Assembly (NCBI GenBank): GCA_963210315.1
Contig: OY723293.1
Span: 62,001-126,000, forward strand
Direction of reading: 5' to 3'
From: Rhynchopus euleeides
Lineage: Eukaryota; Euglenozoa; Diplonemea; Diplonemida; Diplonemidae
DNA length: 64,000 nucleotides
In this document: positions 1 through 9,265 of the stretch, in pieces
Layout: each line of letters begins with the position of its first letter
Position numbering within the stretch: the stretch's first letter is position 1
Translations under genes and position numbers: made by a program
Notes under the pieces: model-generated
What the model was told of the DNA's origin: nothing
Database searches by the model: none
The model's input: the letters and a program-made list of their open reading frames with translations, nothing else

Positions 1-157
1 ACCAGGGAGGCGACCACGTCCTCGTTCTTCGCGAGCTGCATCAGGTTCTCCCGCGACATCTCCATGAATTCCGCATGCGTCACGAAGGGGGGCAGAAGCA
101 GCATGATGCTGCTGCCACAGCCAAGCGGCGTGTCCCGCAGCAGGGGCGGCGAGGCGG
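1..157 (-). CDS. 3'-ward exon of a partial gene, possible VPS37/Mod(r)-like protein
   Basis: On the minus strand an exon can be read from a CACAG acceptor (intron side at 158) down to the window edge. The first two bases complete a codon from an upstream exon. About 51 residues are open: a Pro/Leu-rich start, then PPFVTHAEFMEMSRENLMQL and AKNEDVVASLV. Codon use is GC3-rich like the other host genes. The pattern hydrophobic-x-x-MSxxxL-x-x-L-x-x-(D/E)-x-x-hydrophobic resembles the start of the Mod(r) helical domain of the ESCRT-I subunit VPS37. That is inference from a short stretch; the product could be unrelated. The upstream exon is not identified. The YR retrotransposon at 256-5425 lies just upstream and could sit in an intron or in the 5' flank. 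Confidence 0.35.
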
Positions 158-255
158 CTGTGTTGTGTGTAAATGGGCCTGCCTCCTGTAGAGGGGGGTG
201 GTGGTGGTGTGGATGCAGCATCAGGAGGTTCGCTGTGGATAACATAATTATTTTG

Positions 256-370
256 TTACGCACACGACTTTCGCGCGGAAAGTGTCATTCAGCTCTGCCA
301 AACGTGCTCTACACACCACCCCCTTCATCAGGCAAGTGGGTTTGTAAGTGTGTGTGGAAGCGTCAACGCA
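256..370 (+). repeat. Split direct repeat block A1 (5' end of the YR retrotransposon)
   Basis: This 115-bp block matches 5090-5204 and 5258-5372. It contains the hairpin ACTTTC-GCGCG-GAAAGT and ends with GTGTGGAAGCGTCAACGCA, the motif at each A/B junction. Confidence 0.9.
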
Positions 371-988
371 GAGCGGGTGTGTTTTGAAGGGCCGCCAAAG
401 CGCGTGAACAAAAGCAGCGGGGACGCGTGTGTTTTACAGGACCGCCAAAGCGCGTGAACAAAAGCAGCGGGGACGCGTGTGTTTTACAGGAGCAGCGGGG
501 TGAAGGAACAGCGGTGGTGAAGGACAGCAGAGCGGGTGTGTTTTGAAGGGTCGCCAAAGCGCGTGAACAAAAGCAGCGGGGACGCGTGTGTTTTACAGGA
601 GCAGCGGGGTGAAGGAACAGCGGTGGTGAAGGATAGCAGAGCGTGTGTGTTTGAAGGGTCGCCAAAGCGCGTGAACAAAAGCAGCGGGGACGCGTGTGTT
701 TTACAGGAGCAGCGGGGTGAAGGACCAGCGGTGGTGAAGGACAGCAGAGCGGGTGTGTTTTTGAAGGGCCGCCAAAGCGCGTGAACAAAAGCAGCGGGGA
801 CGCGTGTGTTTTACAGGACCGCCAAAGCGCGTGAACAAAAGCATCGGGGACGCGTGTGTTTTACAGGAGCAGCGGAGTGAAGGACCAGCGGTGGTGACGG
901 ACAGCAGAGCGTGTGTGTTTTACAGGGGCGCCAAAGCGCGTGAACAAAAGCAGCGGGGTGAAGGATCAGCGGGTGTGAAGGACAGCTA
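371..988 (+). repeat. Tandem repeats in the 5' leader of the retrotransposon
   Basis: Units begin with GCCAAAGCGCGTGAACAAAA and carry GGGGACGCGTGTGTTTTACA. They come as a short form of about 54 bp and a longer form of about 122 bp that adds a GAAGGA-CAGCGGTGGTGAAGGA segment. The two forms are interleaved from 371 to just before the gag start. The array lies between block A1 and the gag ATG, so it is the element's leader. Several short frames stay open through it only because it is repetitive. Confidence 0.85.
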
Positions 989-1020
989 GAGGCGTACGAC
1001 AAGCAGAGTAGTGAGGAAAG

Positions 1021-2007
1021 ATGGACGTCGACTGGGCTTTGGTCGAGGTGCCGGCCCTCTCTATGGAGCCCGCGGCGGAGCCGATGCAGCACTGCGTGTT
1101 CCCCACATGCGCCACCGTCCATGAGGGCGGAACGGCGCACGCATGCAACGCCTGCGGACAAGCCACGACGAGGACATGTGTGCGGGCGCATCTGCACCCG
1201 AAGGCGGTGGCGGACGCCTTCGTCGCCCACATGGGCAGCGCCGGATGGGTATGCCCAATGTGCGCGTGGACGAAGATGCAGGCAGGCGGCGCGGCAGCAG
1301 CGGAGGAGGCCGCTGAAGAGGAGGACGGGCTGGGGGCGCTGCCCCAACTGGGAGCCGGTGAAGGGCTCAACATGGAGGCGCGCATGACTCGGCTGGAGGC
1401 GAAGGTGGAGGAGCAGGCCGAGACCATCGCCGATCTGCAGAGGCAGCTGCAGGAGGCTGACGAGGGGTTGCCGGACGACTTCTCGCCATACGCGGTCGCG
1501 ACGTGGCGCCCTGGCATATGGAAGGGCGCGGTGCGGCGGCAGATCCGGGCAGAGGTGTCCCGCGTGTTCCGGGAGGCGAGCCTGCCAGCGTCGGGCACAG
1601 ATGCGGGGGAATGGATGCACAGCCTCCGCAAATGCTTCGAGCACTTCGACGACGTACTAAAGCTCATGAAGATGAACACGGAGGAGGAACCCAGCCTGCT
1701 GCCCCTGCACCGCATCGTGTGCGAAATGTCGGCTCTGGCCTGCCTCACGGGGTATGTGGCACGTGCCTACTACGAGCACAAGGCGAAGAACATCCCACCC
1801 CTCACGTTCTCGGCGTCTCTGCACCAGCGGCTGGTGGGAGAGGCGAATGATGCGCAGGCGAAGGCGAACCCGCGCCGTTTGGTACCACCGCGTGTGCAAC
1901 AGGGGGCTGACCCGCGCTACACGCCGTACCCCACCGGGAAGACGGGAAAGGGGGCGGAGCAGAGGGCAGTGGGAAAGGGGTCGAAAGGGCCCCGCGGGGG
2001 ACAGTGA
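1021..2007 (+). CDS. Gag-like protein of the YR retrotransposon, N-terminal zinc finger
   Basis: This 328-residue protein starts at the first ATG after the leader repeats. Residues about 24-82 form a Cys/His cluster: CVFPTC, then CNACGQATTRTCV, His residues and a final CPMC, which looks like a treble-clef or PHD/RING-like zinc-binding fold. Residues about 118-148 are a predicted coiled coil (MEARMTRLEAKVEEQAETIA onward). The C-terminus is basic and rich in Gly, Lys and Arg, suited to nucleic-acid binding. By position and composition it is the structural (gag) protein of the element; there is no classical CCHC knuckle. Its stop codon TGA at 2005-2007 is followed by 132 bp before the recombinase ATG. 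A related zinc finger is seen at 31226-31465. Confidence 0.8.
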   Translation: MDVDWALVEVPALSMEPAAEPMQHCVFPTCATVHEGGTAHACNACGQATTRTCVRAHLHPKAVADAFVAHMGSAGWVCPMCAWTKMQAGGAAAAEEAAEEEDGLGALPQLGAGEGLNMEARMTRLEAKVEEQAETIADLQRQLQEADEGLPDDFSPYAVATWRPGIWKGAVRRQIRAEVSRVFREASLPASGTDAGEWMHSLRKCFEHFDDVLKLMKMNTEEEPSLLPLHRIVCEMSALACLTGYVARAYYEHKAKNIPPLTFSASLHQRLVGEANDAQAKANPRRLVPPRVQQGADPRYTPYPTGKTGKGAEQRAVGKGSKGPRGGQ

Positions 2008-2139
2008 CTCCAGCAGACCACCCACCCAGGAACCAGCCCAACGCCGCCCACACCATCCCCATACGAGTTCATCCTGAAAGAAAAGAAGCAAACCAACAAG
2101 GGCCGCCCCCGCATCAAGCAACAACCACTGTCGAGCGAG

Positions 2140-3018
2140 ATGAGGCTGATCATCATGGAGGCCACGCAGGAGGCTTTGGGGAACGCACTGTCGAGTTCAT
2201 ACTGGACGGCTCTGCGCAGGAGCTACGAGAGGTACCGCGAGTTCAGAGAGGAGTGGTGCAGGGGGGAGGGCCGCACACTACGACACGAGGAGGGGATCAC
2301 CCTGTGGATCACGCATCTGCGGCTCAACGGACTGTCCGCCCCATCGGCACTGCAGTACTTGGGCAACATCATCGCGAGCCTGCGCCGCTTCGAGTCGTGG
2401 GAACAGGAAGGACACGTGCTACGGGACTTCAAGCGAAGCTTGTGCCGCAGCGGAGCATTGAAGCCAGCACAACAGGCGCACCCCGCGACTCAAGAACAGG
2501 CAGCACAGGCAGTGACTCAGGAACCGCGGCCGCTGGTGCGTCTGGCCGTAGCGATGATGTGGCACGGGGCGGCGAGAGCGTCGGATGTGCAACGACTGTC
2601 AACGCGGGACATCCAGACGGAAGCGAAGTCAGACCAGATCACCATCGTGTGGACCACCACGAAGTCGGACCCCTTCCAGCTGGGGAAGACAACGGGTATG
2701 TCACTGCCACCGGAGATGCTGAAGATCCTGCGGAGCCGTATGAAAGAGCTAAAGACAGAAGGGAGCCTGTTTCCCCCGAGCGTGACATACCGATGCATCG
2801 CGGCGGCGGTGAAAAGGGTGGATGCCCGATTGACGCCGCACTCCCTCCGGAGGGGGGCCCTCCACCATCTGGCACGCAACGGGGTGCCAGTCGAGAAGCT
2901 GATGATGCTGTCGCGACATGCGACCCCCGACGCGGTGTTTCGATACATACCAGCAGCAACGACACAGCGTGTGGCAGACACAGCGGCACTGTCCAAAGAA
3001 CTGGCCAAGAGCGCGTGA
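2140..3018 (+). CDS. Tyrosine recombinase of the YR retrotransposon
   Basis: This 292-residue protein belongs to the phage-integrase-like tyrosine recombinases. The N-terminal half (about 10-105) is the helical core-binding domain. The catalytic domain shows the full signature: Arg146 in GAARASDV, Lys175 on the beta hairpin (TTTKSD), His234-x-x-Arg237 in TPHSLRRGA, His260 in SRHAT and nucleophile Tyr269 in FRYIP. By analogy with DIRS/Ngaro/VIPER elements it would recombine a circular cDNA into the chromosome without a target duplication. The ATG at 2140 is the first in frame; a second in-frame ATG lies at codon 6. The downstream RT frame is also open across this gene, so translation of RT probably depends on re-initiation or frameshifting. 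Confidence 0.92.
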   Translation: MRLIIMEATQEALGNALSSSYWTALRRSYERYREFREEWCRGEGRTLRHEEGITLWITHLRLNGLSAPSALQYLGNIIASLRRFESWEQEGHVLRDFKRSLCRSGALKPAQQAHPATQEQAAQAVTQEPRPLVRLAVAMMWHGAARASDVQRLSTRDIQTEAKSDQITIVWTTTKSDPFQLGKTTGMSLPPEMLKILRSRMKELKTEGSLFPPSVTYRCIAAAVKRVDARLTPHSLRRGALHHLARNGVPVEKLMMLSRHATPDAVFRYIPAATTQRVADTAALSKELAKSA

Positions 3019-4946
3019 GACACAGGGGACCAGAGTTTAGCACACATTTCCCGTACAAAAGGAGGAGAGACATCACACGTGAACTACGACGGTATGACTA
3101 CCCGACAGGGGGCGGCGCAGCAGGGGTCGGTGGAGGAAAGGACGGCACCGGCGCGGGGCCCGGGCCGACTCACAACGATGACGCGGCACGCGCAGGGGAC
3201 CCAGCCGCACAGCCGAGAGAGCGCCCAAAGGCATACCACAGGCCTCAGCTCTCCATCCAAGTATACCAACCTCCTGAAGAAACCGACAGCTCCGACGACA
3301 CGACGGACACCGACTCGGAACACGGACCGGGCATAGACGCCGATCTATACGGGGAGAGTGTCGGCGTGCACCACAAAGGACATATCGTGCGACCTGCCCA
3401 TGAAAGGCAAGACCCATCTGAAGACGACCGCCTTGCTCCGATCTGCGACACGCGCCTCAACCTGGCGCGACTCCGCGAGCTGGACTCCAACGAGGAACTG
3501 CGAGGCGTGTTGGACCTCATTACAGACCCCGAAGCCTTCAGGAATGCGTTGCTCCCCGGAGCACGCGACCACTTCAGAAACAAGTGGAGGATGATATCAC
3601 GCCATACATTGAAACATGTCGACGACCTCATCGCCTACGGCGTTATCGATATAGCCTGTACTCATGCGATACTCACCTTACCAGCCTTTACCGTGCCGAA
3701 GAAGTCAGGGGGGACACGCTTCATCGTCGACGCACGTACTCTGAACTCGTACATGGCGCGACCGCCAGACATGAGATTGGACGACATCCTGGAGGTGACG
3801 CGCCGTATCGCTGAGTCAACTTGGGTTGTGCTCGCTGACGCGAGGAGCTGGTTCTACCAGTTTCCGGTGGAGGAGGAGATCCAGCGCTACTTCGGGATCC
3901 GCTTCGGGGACAAGCGGGACGAATTTGTGCCAGCGTTTCTGTCGGTGATGTGCATGGGGTGGTCACACTCACCAGCAATTGCCAACCGGAGTGCGAGGGT
4001 GCTCCTCCCTCCAAGAGACGGCATCGTCTGGATAGACAATTTCGTGGTCACAGCCGAGACACTGGACGAGGTGCAGGCGAAGTACAGGGTCTTCCGCGAA
4101 AGGTGCGACTACGTCAACGCGACCCTGAACCTCGACGATGCCGACCACGGGATGCCGACGCAACGTTTCTGCACGTTCGGGATCCAGTTTGACCTGGTGG
4201 AGCATAGATTCCGCATGGACCCTGCATGGGTGGCGAAGGTGGCACAGCGGGAGGAGCTGGCGGAGACGTTGGAGGGAACAACAACGCCGCGGAGGGCCTT
4301 CCGCATCTTCGGATCCATCGTCTGGCAGTCATACGTCATGCGCGCGCCACTGTGTTTCGCCCCCGCAATCCTCTCTTTCATCCGGCGCATAGGACGCCGG
4401 GCGCACGACAACAACGCGGCGTGGGATGTCAACACACGAGTGCCGAACTCAGTGATCCGGGAGACAGCAGCACGGATGGAGTTCATGCGCGATAACAATT
4501 GGCACCACCAGGCAGACCCAACATCGCGGGCAACGCTGTGGTCCGACGCGTCATCGACGGAGTGGGCGGCGATACTCGAACTGGGAGAGGAGACGGTCAC
4601 ACAAGGGGTGTTCACCGGGGCAGATCGGGATGCGCACATCTTCCTGAAGGAGGCCTTCGCCGTGTGGCAAGGGCTACGCATCATCAACTCACAGGACATC
4701 GCTGTGACGTGCAACATCGACAACCTCCCCCTAGTATTTTGCATGCGGCGAGGGCACTGCGCGAACCACAGAGGCAACCTGCTACTGCAGCGCATATTCC
4801 TCGTGGCACGGACGAAGCGACTGCGGCTCAACCCCCAGTGGGTGCCAACCGACGAGCAGCAGGCTGACACCTACACGCGCGGAACACGAGCCGAACGGGC
4901 AATCCGCCTCGAGCCAGCACATATACCAACACGCAGCACCACGTAA
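2793..4946 (+). CDS. Reverse transcriptase-RNase H of the YR retrotransposon
   Basis: This frame is open from 2004, but its first ATG is at 2793, giving 717 residues and a 226-nt overlap with the recombinase gene. After an acidic low-complexity region (to about 3500) comes a DIRS/VIPER-type RT domain. Fingers and palm motifs include LPAFTVPKKSGGTRFIVDAR, motif A LADARSWFYQF (Asp codon at 3837) and motif C WIDNFVV (4029-4046). The usual second Asp of the (F/Y)xDD box is Asn here, while the first Asp is kept. RNase H follows with WSDASSTEWAA (Asp codon 4545), Glu in FLKEAF (4650), Asp in CNIDN and Asp in QADTYTRG, a complete D-E-D-D set. It would make and process the cDNA. How it is expressed relative to the overlapping YR frame is unclear. 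Confidence 0.9.
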   Translation: MHRGGGEKGGCPIDAALPPEGGPPPSGTQRGASREADDAVATCDPRRGVSIHTSSNDTACGRHSGTVQRTGQERVRHRGPEFSTHFPYKRRRDITRELRRYDYPTGGGAAGVGGGKDGTGAGPGPTHNDDAARAGDPAAQPRERPKAYHRPQLSIQVYQPPEETDSSDDTTDTDSEHGPGIDADLYGESVGVHHKGHIVRPAHERQDPSEDDRLAPICDTRLNLARLRELDSNEELRGVLDLITDPEAFRNALLPGARDHFRNKWRMISRHTLKHVDDLIAYGVIDIACTHAILTLPAFTVPKKSGGTRFIVDARTLNSYMARPPDMRLDDILEVTRRIAESTWVVLADARSWFYQFPVEEEIQRYFGIRFGDKRDEFVPAFLSVMCMGWSHSPAIANRSARVLLPPRDGIVWIDNFVVTAETLDEVQAKYRVFRERCDYVNATLNLDDADHGMPTQRFCTFGIQFDLVEHRFRMDPAWVAKVAQREELAETLEGTTTPRRAFRIFGSIVWQSYVMRAPLCFAPAILSFIRRIGRRAHDNNAAWDVNTRVPNSVIRETAARMEFMRDNNWHHQADPTSRATLWSDASSTEWAAILELGEETVTQGVFTGADRDAHIFLKEAFAVWQGLRIINSQDIAVTCNIDNLPLVFCMRRGHCANHRGNLLLQRIFLVARTKRLRLNPQWVPTDEQQADTYTRGTRAERAIRLEPAHIPTRSTT

Positions 4947-5017
4947 CCCGCACTCGGCACCGTATGATTACATGACCAACCGGTGCACGAGCACGTCCCT
5001 CCGGAAGAGGGTCCTGG

Positions 5018-5425
5018 GTGTGGAAGCGTCAACGCATCAAACGAAGTATCAACAGTAGAGAAAGAGCGGCAGAGTTGAAGTGACACTTTTTACGCACACG
5101 ACTTTCGCGCGGAAAGTGTCATTCAGCTCTGCCAAACGTGCTCTACACACCACCCCCTTCATCAGGCAAGTGGGTTTGTAAGTGTGTGTGGAAGCGTCAA
5201 CGCATCAAACGAAGTATCAACAGTAGAGAAAGAGCGGCAGAGTTGAAGTGACACTTTTTACGCACACGACTTTCGCGCGGAAAGTGTCATTCAGCTCTGC
5301 CAAACGTGCTCTACACACCACCCCCTTCATCAGGCAAGTGGGTTTGTAAGTGTGTGTGGAAGCGTCAACGCATCAAACGAAGTATCAACAGTAGAGAAAG
5401 AGCGGCAGAGTTGAAGTGACACTTT
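5018..5425 (+). repeat. 3' split direct repeats B1-A2-B2-A3-B3
   Basis: Two full 168-bp A-B units (5090-5257 and 5258-5425) follow a B1 block that itself begins with the last 19 bases of A (GTGTGGAAGCGTCAACGCA at 5018-5036). The element ends in GACACTTTT at 5425. Canonical YR elements have a single A2-B2 unit here; this copy has two near-identical ones. Confidence 0.9.
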
Positions 5426-7639
5426 TAAGTTAAGGCGTAGCCAATTCAGGAAGATTTTCACCGTGCGGATCCTTGCGAACACTTCACACGCCCGGCAGGC
5501 TGTGGGGTGTTCTGCGTTCGAAGAAGAACCAACTGTCGGTTGATCTGGCTTCACCCCACACCCCACACCCCTCCCCTGGCGGCCCGGCGGGAGGCCGAGG
5601 AGGTGGAGGCGGACTGCCGGGCGGGGGGGTTCGGGCCGGGGCTGTCGAGTTGTATGTGCCCGTTGGCCTGGCGTACACCCACACACCCATACACCCACAC
5701 AGGGATCGTGAGCAGATGTGAGGTGGACGCCGTCAGGGAGGCGAGCGTGCGCAGCACGCCAAAAGGACGGAGGAGGAGGTGGCGGACGACGCCACCTCCA
5801 GCTCTCTCCTCCAGGGAGGCAGGGAACCAGGCCACCGCCGGCCCCCGTGGACGAGCTGACCCCCCCTGGAGGGGATCGACCTGTGGGAGGAGGAGAAGGG
5901 CAAGTGCCCACGCGCTGCCCCCCCCCCGGACCGTGGATCCGGCGGCCAATAAGCAGCAAACACCTTCTCTTCGCAGCGAGTGAGAGCGAGAGGGGTGGGG
6001 GGGGGGGGGGGTGGGGGGTTAGCGGGGGTGAGCAGGGCACCTCCTCCCGACGCTTCACATCGGGGCGCACATGCTCTTCTACAACGAGGGGGGGATGCCC
6101 TCGATGCGTCTTTGCTAGTTTGTACGACGCACCTCCCGCCCACACCCCACCCCCCGCCCCTACCCGCCCTCTTTTTGAATTTTCGTTCTCTTCCCCGAAC
6201 GTAACGCACACACCCCGCCCTGACCCTGCAATACAGCCTGCCCCCCCTCTGCTGGGAGCCTCGCTCAGAAATGCAGAAATGTGAGAACAGGTGCGGCAGT
6301 CCCCCACACGACCTGTCTCGCAAAGTGACACAGAGCTTGACACGCGGTGAGCACAGAACGAACGTCCATCCCCCCCCCCCCCCCGGGTAGGCGGGAAGGA
6401 GGTTTGCACAAAGAGGCCAGGACACGAGAAAGAGGAGCAGAGGCTCCGCGCTTGGTGCCGTTTGCGTTAGCTGGTGCTTCAGGGGGCAGCAAACAAGCGA
6501 GCGGTACGCTGTCTTGGCGCTTGAGAGACGCAGAGAGAGAGGGGTGGGGCACAGCAAATGGCATGGTGCTATTCAGACGGGGGGGAGGGGATGGCCAGAC
6601 GATTTTCGTTTGACCTTCTTCTTCGCATGTAGTGCGGAGGACTTCTTTCGTTATCCCCGGTGGGAAACGCTTGCGGTCGCTTACGGTCACGTACCGTCAT
6701 TTACAGCCACCATGTGTCACCGGAGAGCTTCCCTCTGTCCTGCAAACTGTATAATTCACACTTTTAGGTTTTACGAGATGGGGGAGTGAGAGGTTTTTAC
6801 ACAAGGCTTGGGTGGCGAGGGAGAGAGACATAAAGGCCAGACCAAAGGCGGAACGGCTGAAGGGGTGGCCATGGTGGTGGTGGCTGCGGGTGCGGGTTGC
6901 CCGTAGCAGAAACAGGATAGAGGCGGGCAGGGCCGGACCTCCCCCCCCACTGGACAACGCCGAGAGGGGGGAAGCACAACTGCGCATCTCACCCGCAGTG
7001 TCGGCCTCAACCGCAGGGTTATGGTGGTTGGGGGTGGGGGGCCCGGCGACCCTTGGTTTCTACCCGTTTCTTCCTGCAACCCGAAGGAACGCACACAGCG
7101 ATGCGATCCAAGTCGAGCAAGAGATGGCGAAACACAACCCTTCTGCATCACCTAACGGGATGCCAAGCATGGGCCCAGCGACAACCTCGCACGCAGGCAC
7201 AGGCACAGGTGCCTGTGCCTGTGCACGCCTCACCTCAGGCTCCTGTGCTGGAGGGGGAGAGTCGCCAAGCAATCCCCAGGCGTACGCCCTCTCCAGTGCG
7301 AACATTCGTTGTATGTGTTCGAGGTGCGGAACGCAGGCCTGTCGCTAACTTTTCGATTTTGGAGATTTGGTGGGTTGACGCTCCTGTTTTGGGGGGGGGG
7401 GGGGGGGGGGGATCAGGGGGGAAAACACTAGGGGTCAATTTTTCTCGCGCGCGCTTCGCGCGCGCTCGTGTTGTTGCCAAATTTTCCCATCGGTGGACCA
7501 CGAGGTGGGCACGGTGTGAGGCGCTGGGTTCCTTCCGTGGTTCCTCTCCCGCTCGCGCCGTCGGGTGCCGGAGGAAACCAAAAAATGGCTTTCGGGACCA
7601 TGATTTCGACGCTGCCCCCTGATATGTCACGGCCGTCAA
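5426..7639. other. Gene-poor DNA, no supported gene
   Basis: No gene is supported. The stretch has purine/pyrimidine skew, homopolymer G and C runs (about 5997-6011, 6370-6384 and 7391-7410), ACACCC-rich patches and a short inverted repeat GCGCGCG-CTT-CGCGCGC near 7448. Long open frames on both strands follow base composition and show no domain or codon-use signal. Confidence 0.5.
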
Positions 7640-7925
7640 AGCGCAAGGACTTGGTTACTAGACGGGCACGCGAGATGGGGGGTCTGGGGGGCAGGGCCCC
7701 CCAGCCGCCGGAGGCCACGGTAGTGAGCATCTGTTCACTGTGGGCGTACAGATTCTGTGTGAGTTGGCTGCGTCCTCCTGAGGCTACTGGAGTGGGTGGA
7801 TTCCCTGACCCGGTGGGAATCGAATGACTTGAGTACGAGACATACGCCACAGGGGGGTCTGGGGGGCGGAGCCCCCCAGCCGCCGGAGGCCACGGTAGTG
7901 AGCATCTGTTCCTGCAAAACCATAC
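7640..7925 (-). repeat. Paired hairpin repeat (dispersed family), copy 1
   Basis: Two units, at about 7676-7736 and 7847-7915, share a core that reads on the minus strand GTTCACTACCGTGGCCTCCG followed by GCGGCTGGGGGG, CTCCG and CCCCCCAGACCCCCC. The G6-CTCCG-C6 stretch forms a strong hairpin. The same pair recurs, in either orientation, near 14.26, 17.66, 19.64, 25.13 and 29.56 kb, with single units near 21.88 and 49.42 kb. In most copies the spacing is about 125-170 bp. Confidence 0.85.
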
Positions 7926-8190
7926 TCTCTTCGACGTCGACCCAGTGAAAGTGGGTTGACGCTTGGTCGACGCTTGGTGAGCGTCGACCCAGTGTAACCG
8001 GGCCAACGCTAGGTTAGCGTCGACCCAGTGTAATAAATGGGTTGACGCTTGGTCCAGGCTTGAATGGCAACCCAGTTCCACTAGGTCGACGCTCCAAGCC
8101 TCGACCAAGCGTCAACCCAGTCCACTGGGTCGACGCTGGGTCGACGCTTTTTTATGGGGGGGGAAACCCAAAATCACTGGGTCGACGGTC
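7926..8190. repeat. GTCGAC/GTTGACGCT-rich palindromic patch
   Basis: About a dozen short, imperfect, alternately oriented copies of (G/T)GGGT(C/T)GACGCT(T/G)GGT and its complement GCGTCGACCCAGT lie within 260 bp. They form many nested inverted repeats. No gene is seen. Confidence 0.75.
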
Positions 8191-9115
8191 GACGCTTAGC
8201 GACATGCCTGTGCGGAACGGGGTTTAGCAGGGGGGGGGATGGCACGGAAGGCTTCCCTTCTGAGCCTTGGGTCTTCTCCTCCGTTGCAGGCGGTGAGATA
8301 TGACCCTCTCGAAACCTGCACTCCCGCCCCTCTGGAGGAGCGCATGTGCTATCGCAGAAACATAGCGGCAGAGAAGGAGGGAGGGGGCGGCGTGTGTCTC
8401 AAAGGATACTCGGGCCACTGCTGCCGGGCAACAATCAAAGCACACCGCAGGGGCACAGCGAGCATTAAGAAATGCTACGCGCTGCGGATGGTTCGGTTTG
8501 CCAGGCAGGCTCTTGGTGGCCAACAGGTGGCGGCGCTCTTTGTCTTCTGTTTGGCACCGTGTGATAGAGACACGAACAGAAAGTGGCGTGCACAGTTCCC
8601 CCCTCCGCATCCCTCTCAAAGATGTTGTTCGTTTTGTGCATTCCTTGGTGGAGAGTCCCTCTGAGGGGAGAAAGATATGCACAGCCTGCATCCCACACGC
8701 TTATTGGCAACGCTTCTTTTCTTATTATTGGTTTTCCGGGTTCGGATCGAAAATGGTGTGATTGCTGTTCTCTGTTCTCTCAGTCAGTCATGGCGCAGCG
8801 GGGGCAGCGAGCTAGCCTGCGCATGCAACACACTGTGAAGAGTCCTCTGTGTTCTTTCTGCTCTATCCGGGACACAGGGCTTTTTTGTACCGAACCTAAG
8901 TGGGTGCCTTCGTTCAGATAAGGTGCAGAAGAAGTGAGAAGAGAAGGGGGCGAGCTGTGCCCTCACAAAACCGGTTAAAATGCGACAGTTTCGACACACA
9001 TACACACACAGGGAATGAAGCTCCCTCCAGTGGAAACGAATGAAATATCATCACATGTGCATGAGGATGTGCGTGAAAAGTGTATCAACCGAGATTCCTT
9101 CATATTATTTGCTGT
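8191..9115. other. No supported gene
   Basis: Frames of up to about 155 codons exist on both strands, but none shows a recognisable domain, and their codon use differs from the GC3-rich host genes. It could hold decayed mobile DNA. Confidence 0.4.
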
Positions 9116-9265
9116 GTTGGCGCTTCCACCACCCTGCAGCCCTTTAACCTGCTGCCCCGATGTGGGTGTGTGGCAGGCACACGCGGAACACGCAATAGCT
9201 AGACACACAGAAGGAGCAGGGGGGAAGTGTCGGAAGCACTCCTACACTTTTGTGCGCATCATGCA
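9116..9265. repeat. Short dispersed repeat (partner at 14836-14970)
   Basis: This stretch starts with TGTTGGCGCTTCCACCACCC and ends with CTCCTACACTTTTGTGCGCA. The partner at 14836-14970 has the same ends and interior words (GATGTGGGTGTG, ATAGCTAGACACGCAGAA). The ends resemble the A/B junction words of the YR retrotransposon, so the repeat may derive from that element family. Confidence 0.65.

Larger units (their letters stand above)
256..5425 (+). mobile_element. Tyrosine-recombinase retrotransposon, VIPER-like gene order
   Basis: A 5.2-kb element encodes a gag-like protein (1021-2007), a tyrosine recombinase (2140-3018) and RT-RNase H (about 2793-4946), in that order. It is bounded by split direct repeats. 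Block A occurs at 256-370 and again at 5090-5204 and 5258-5372. Block B occurs at 5037-5089, 5205-5257 and 5373-5425. The arrangement A1-ORFs-B1-A2-B2-A3-B3 is the A1...B1A2B2 layout of Ngaro/VIPER/PAT-type YR elements with one extra A-B unit. All three proteins are open over full length, so the copy looks recent. The YR-before-RT order matches trypanosomatid VIPER rather than DIRS or Ngaro, where YR is last. No target duplication is seen, as expected for YR-mediated integration. Confidence 0.93.

Noticed and set aside
5330-6409. 359-codon minus-strand frame next to the retrotransposon
   Set aside because: It passes through G and C homopolymers and the last A-B repeat unit. The sequence is Pro/Gly/Arg low complexity with no domain.
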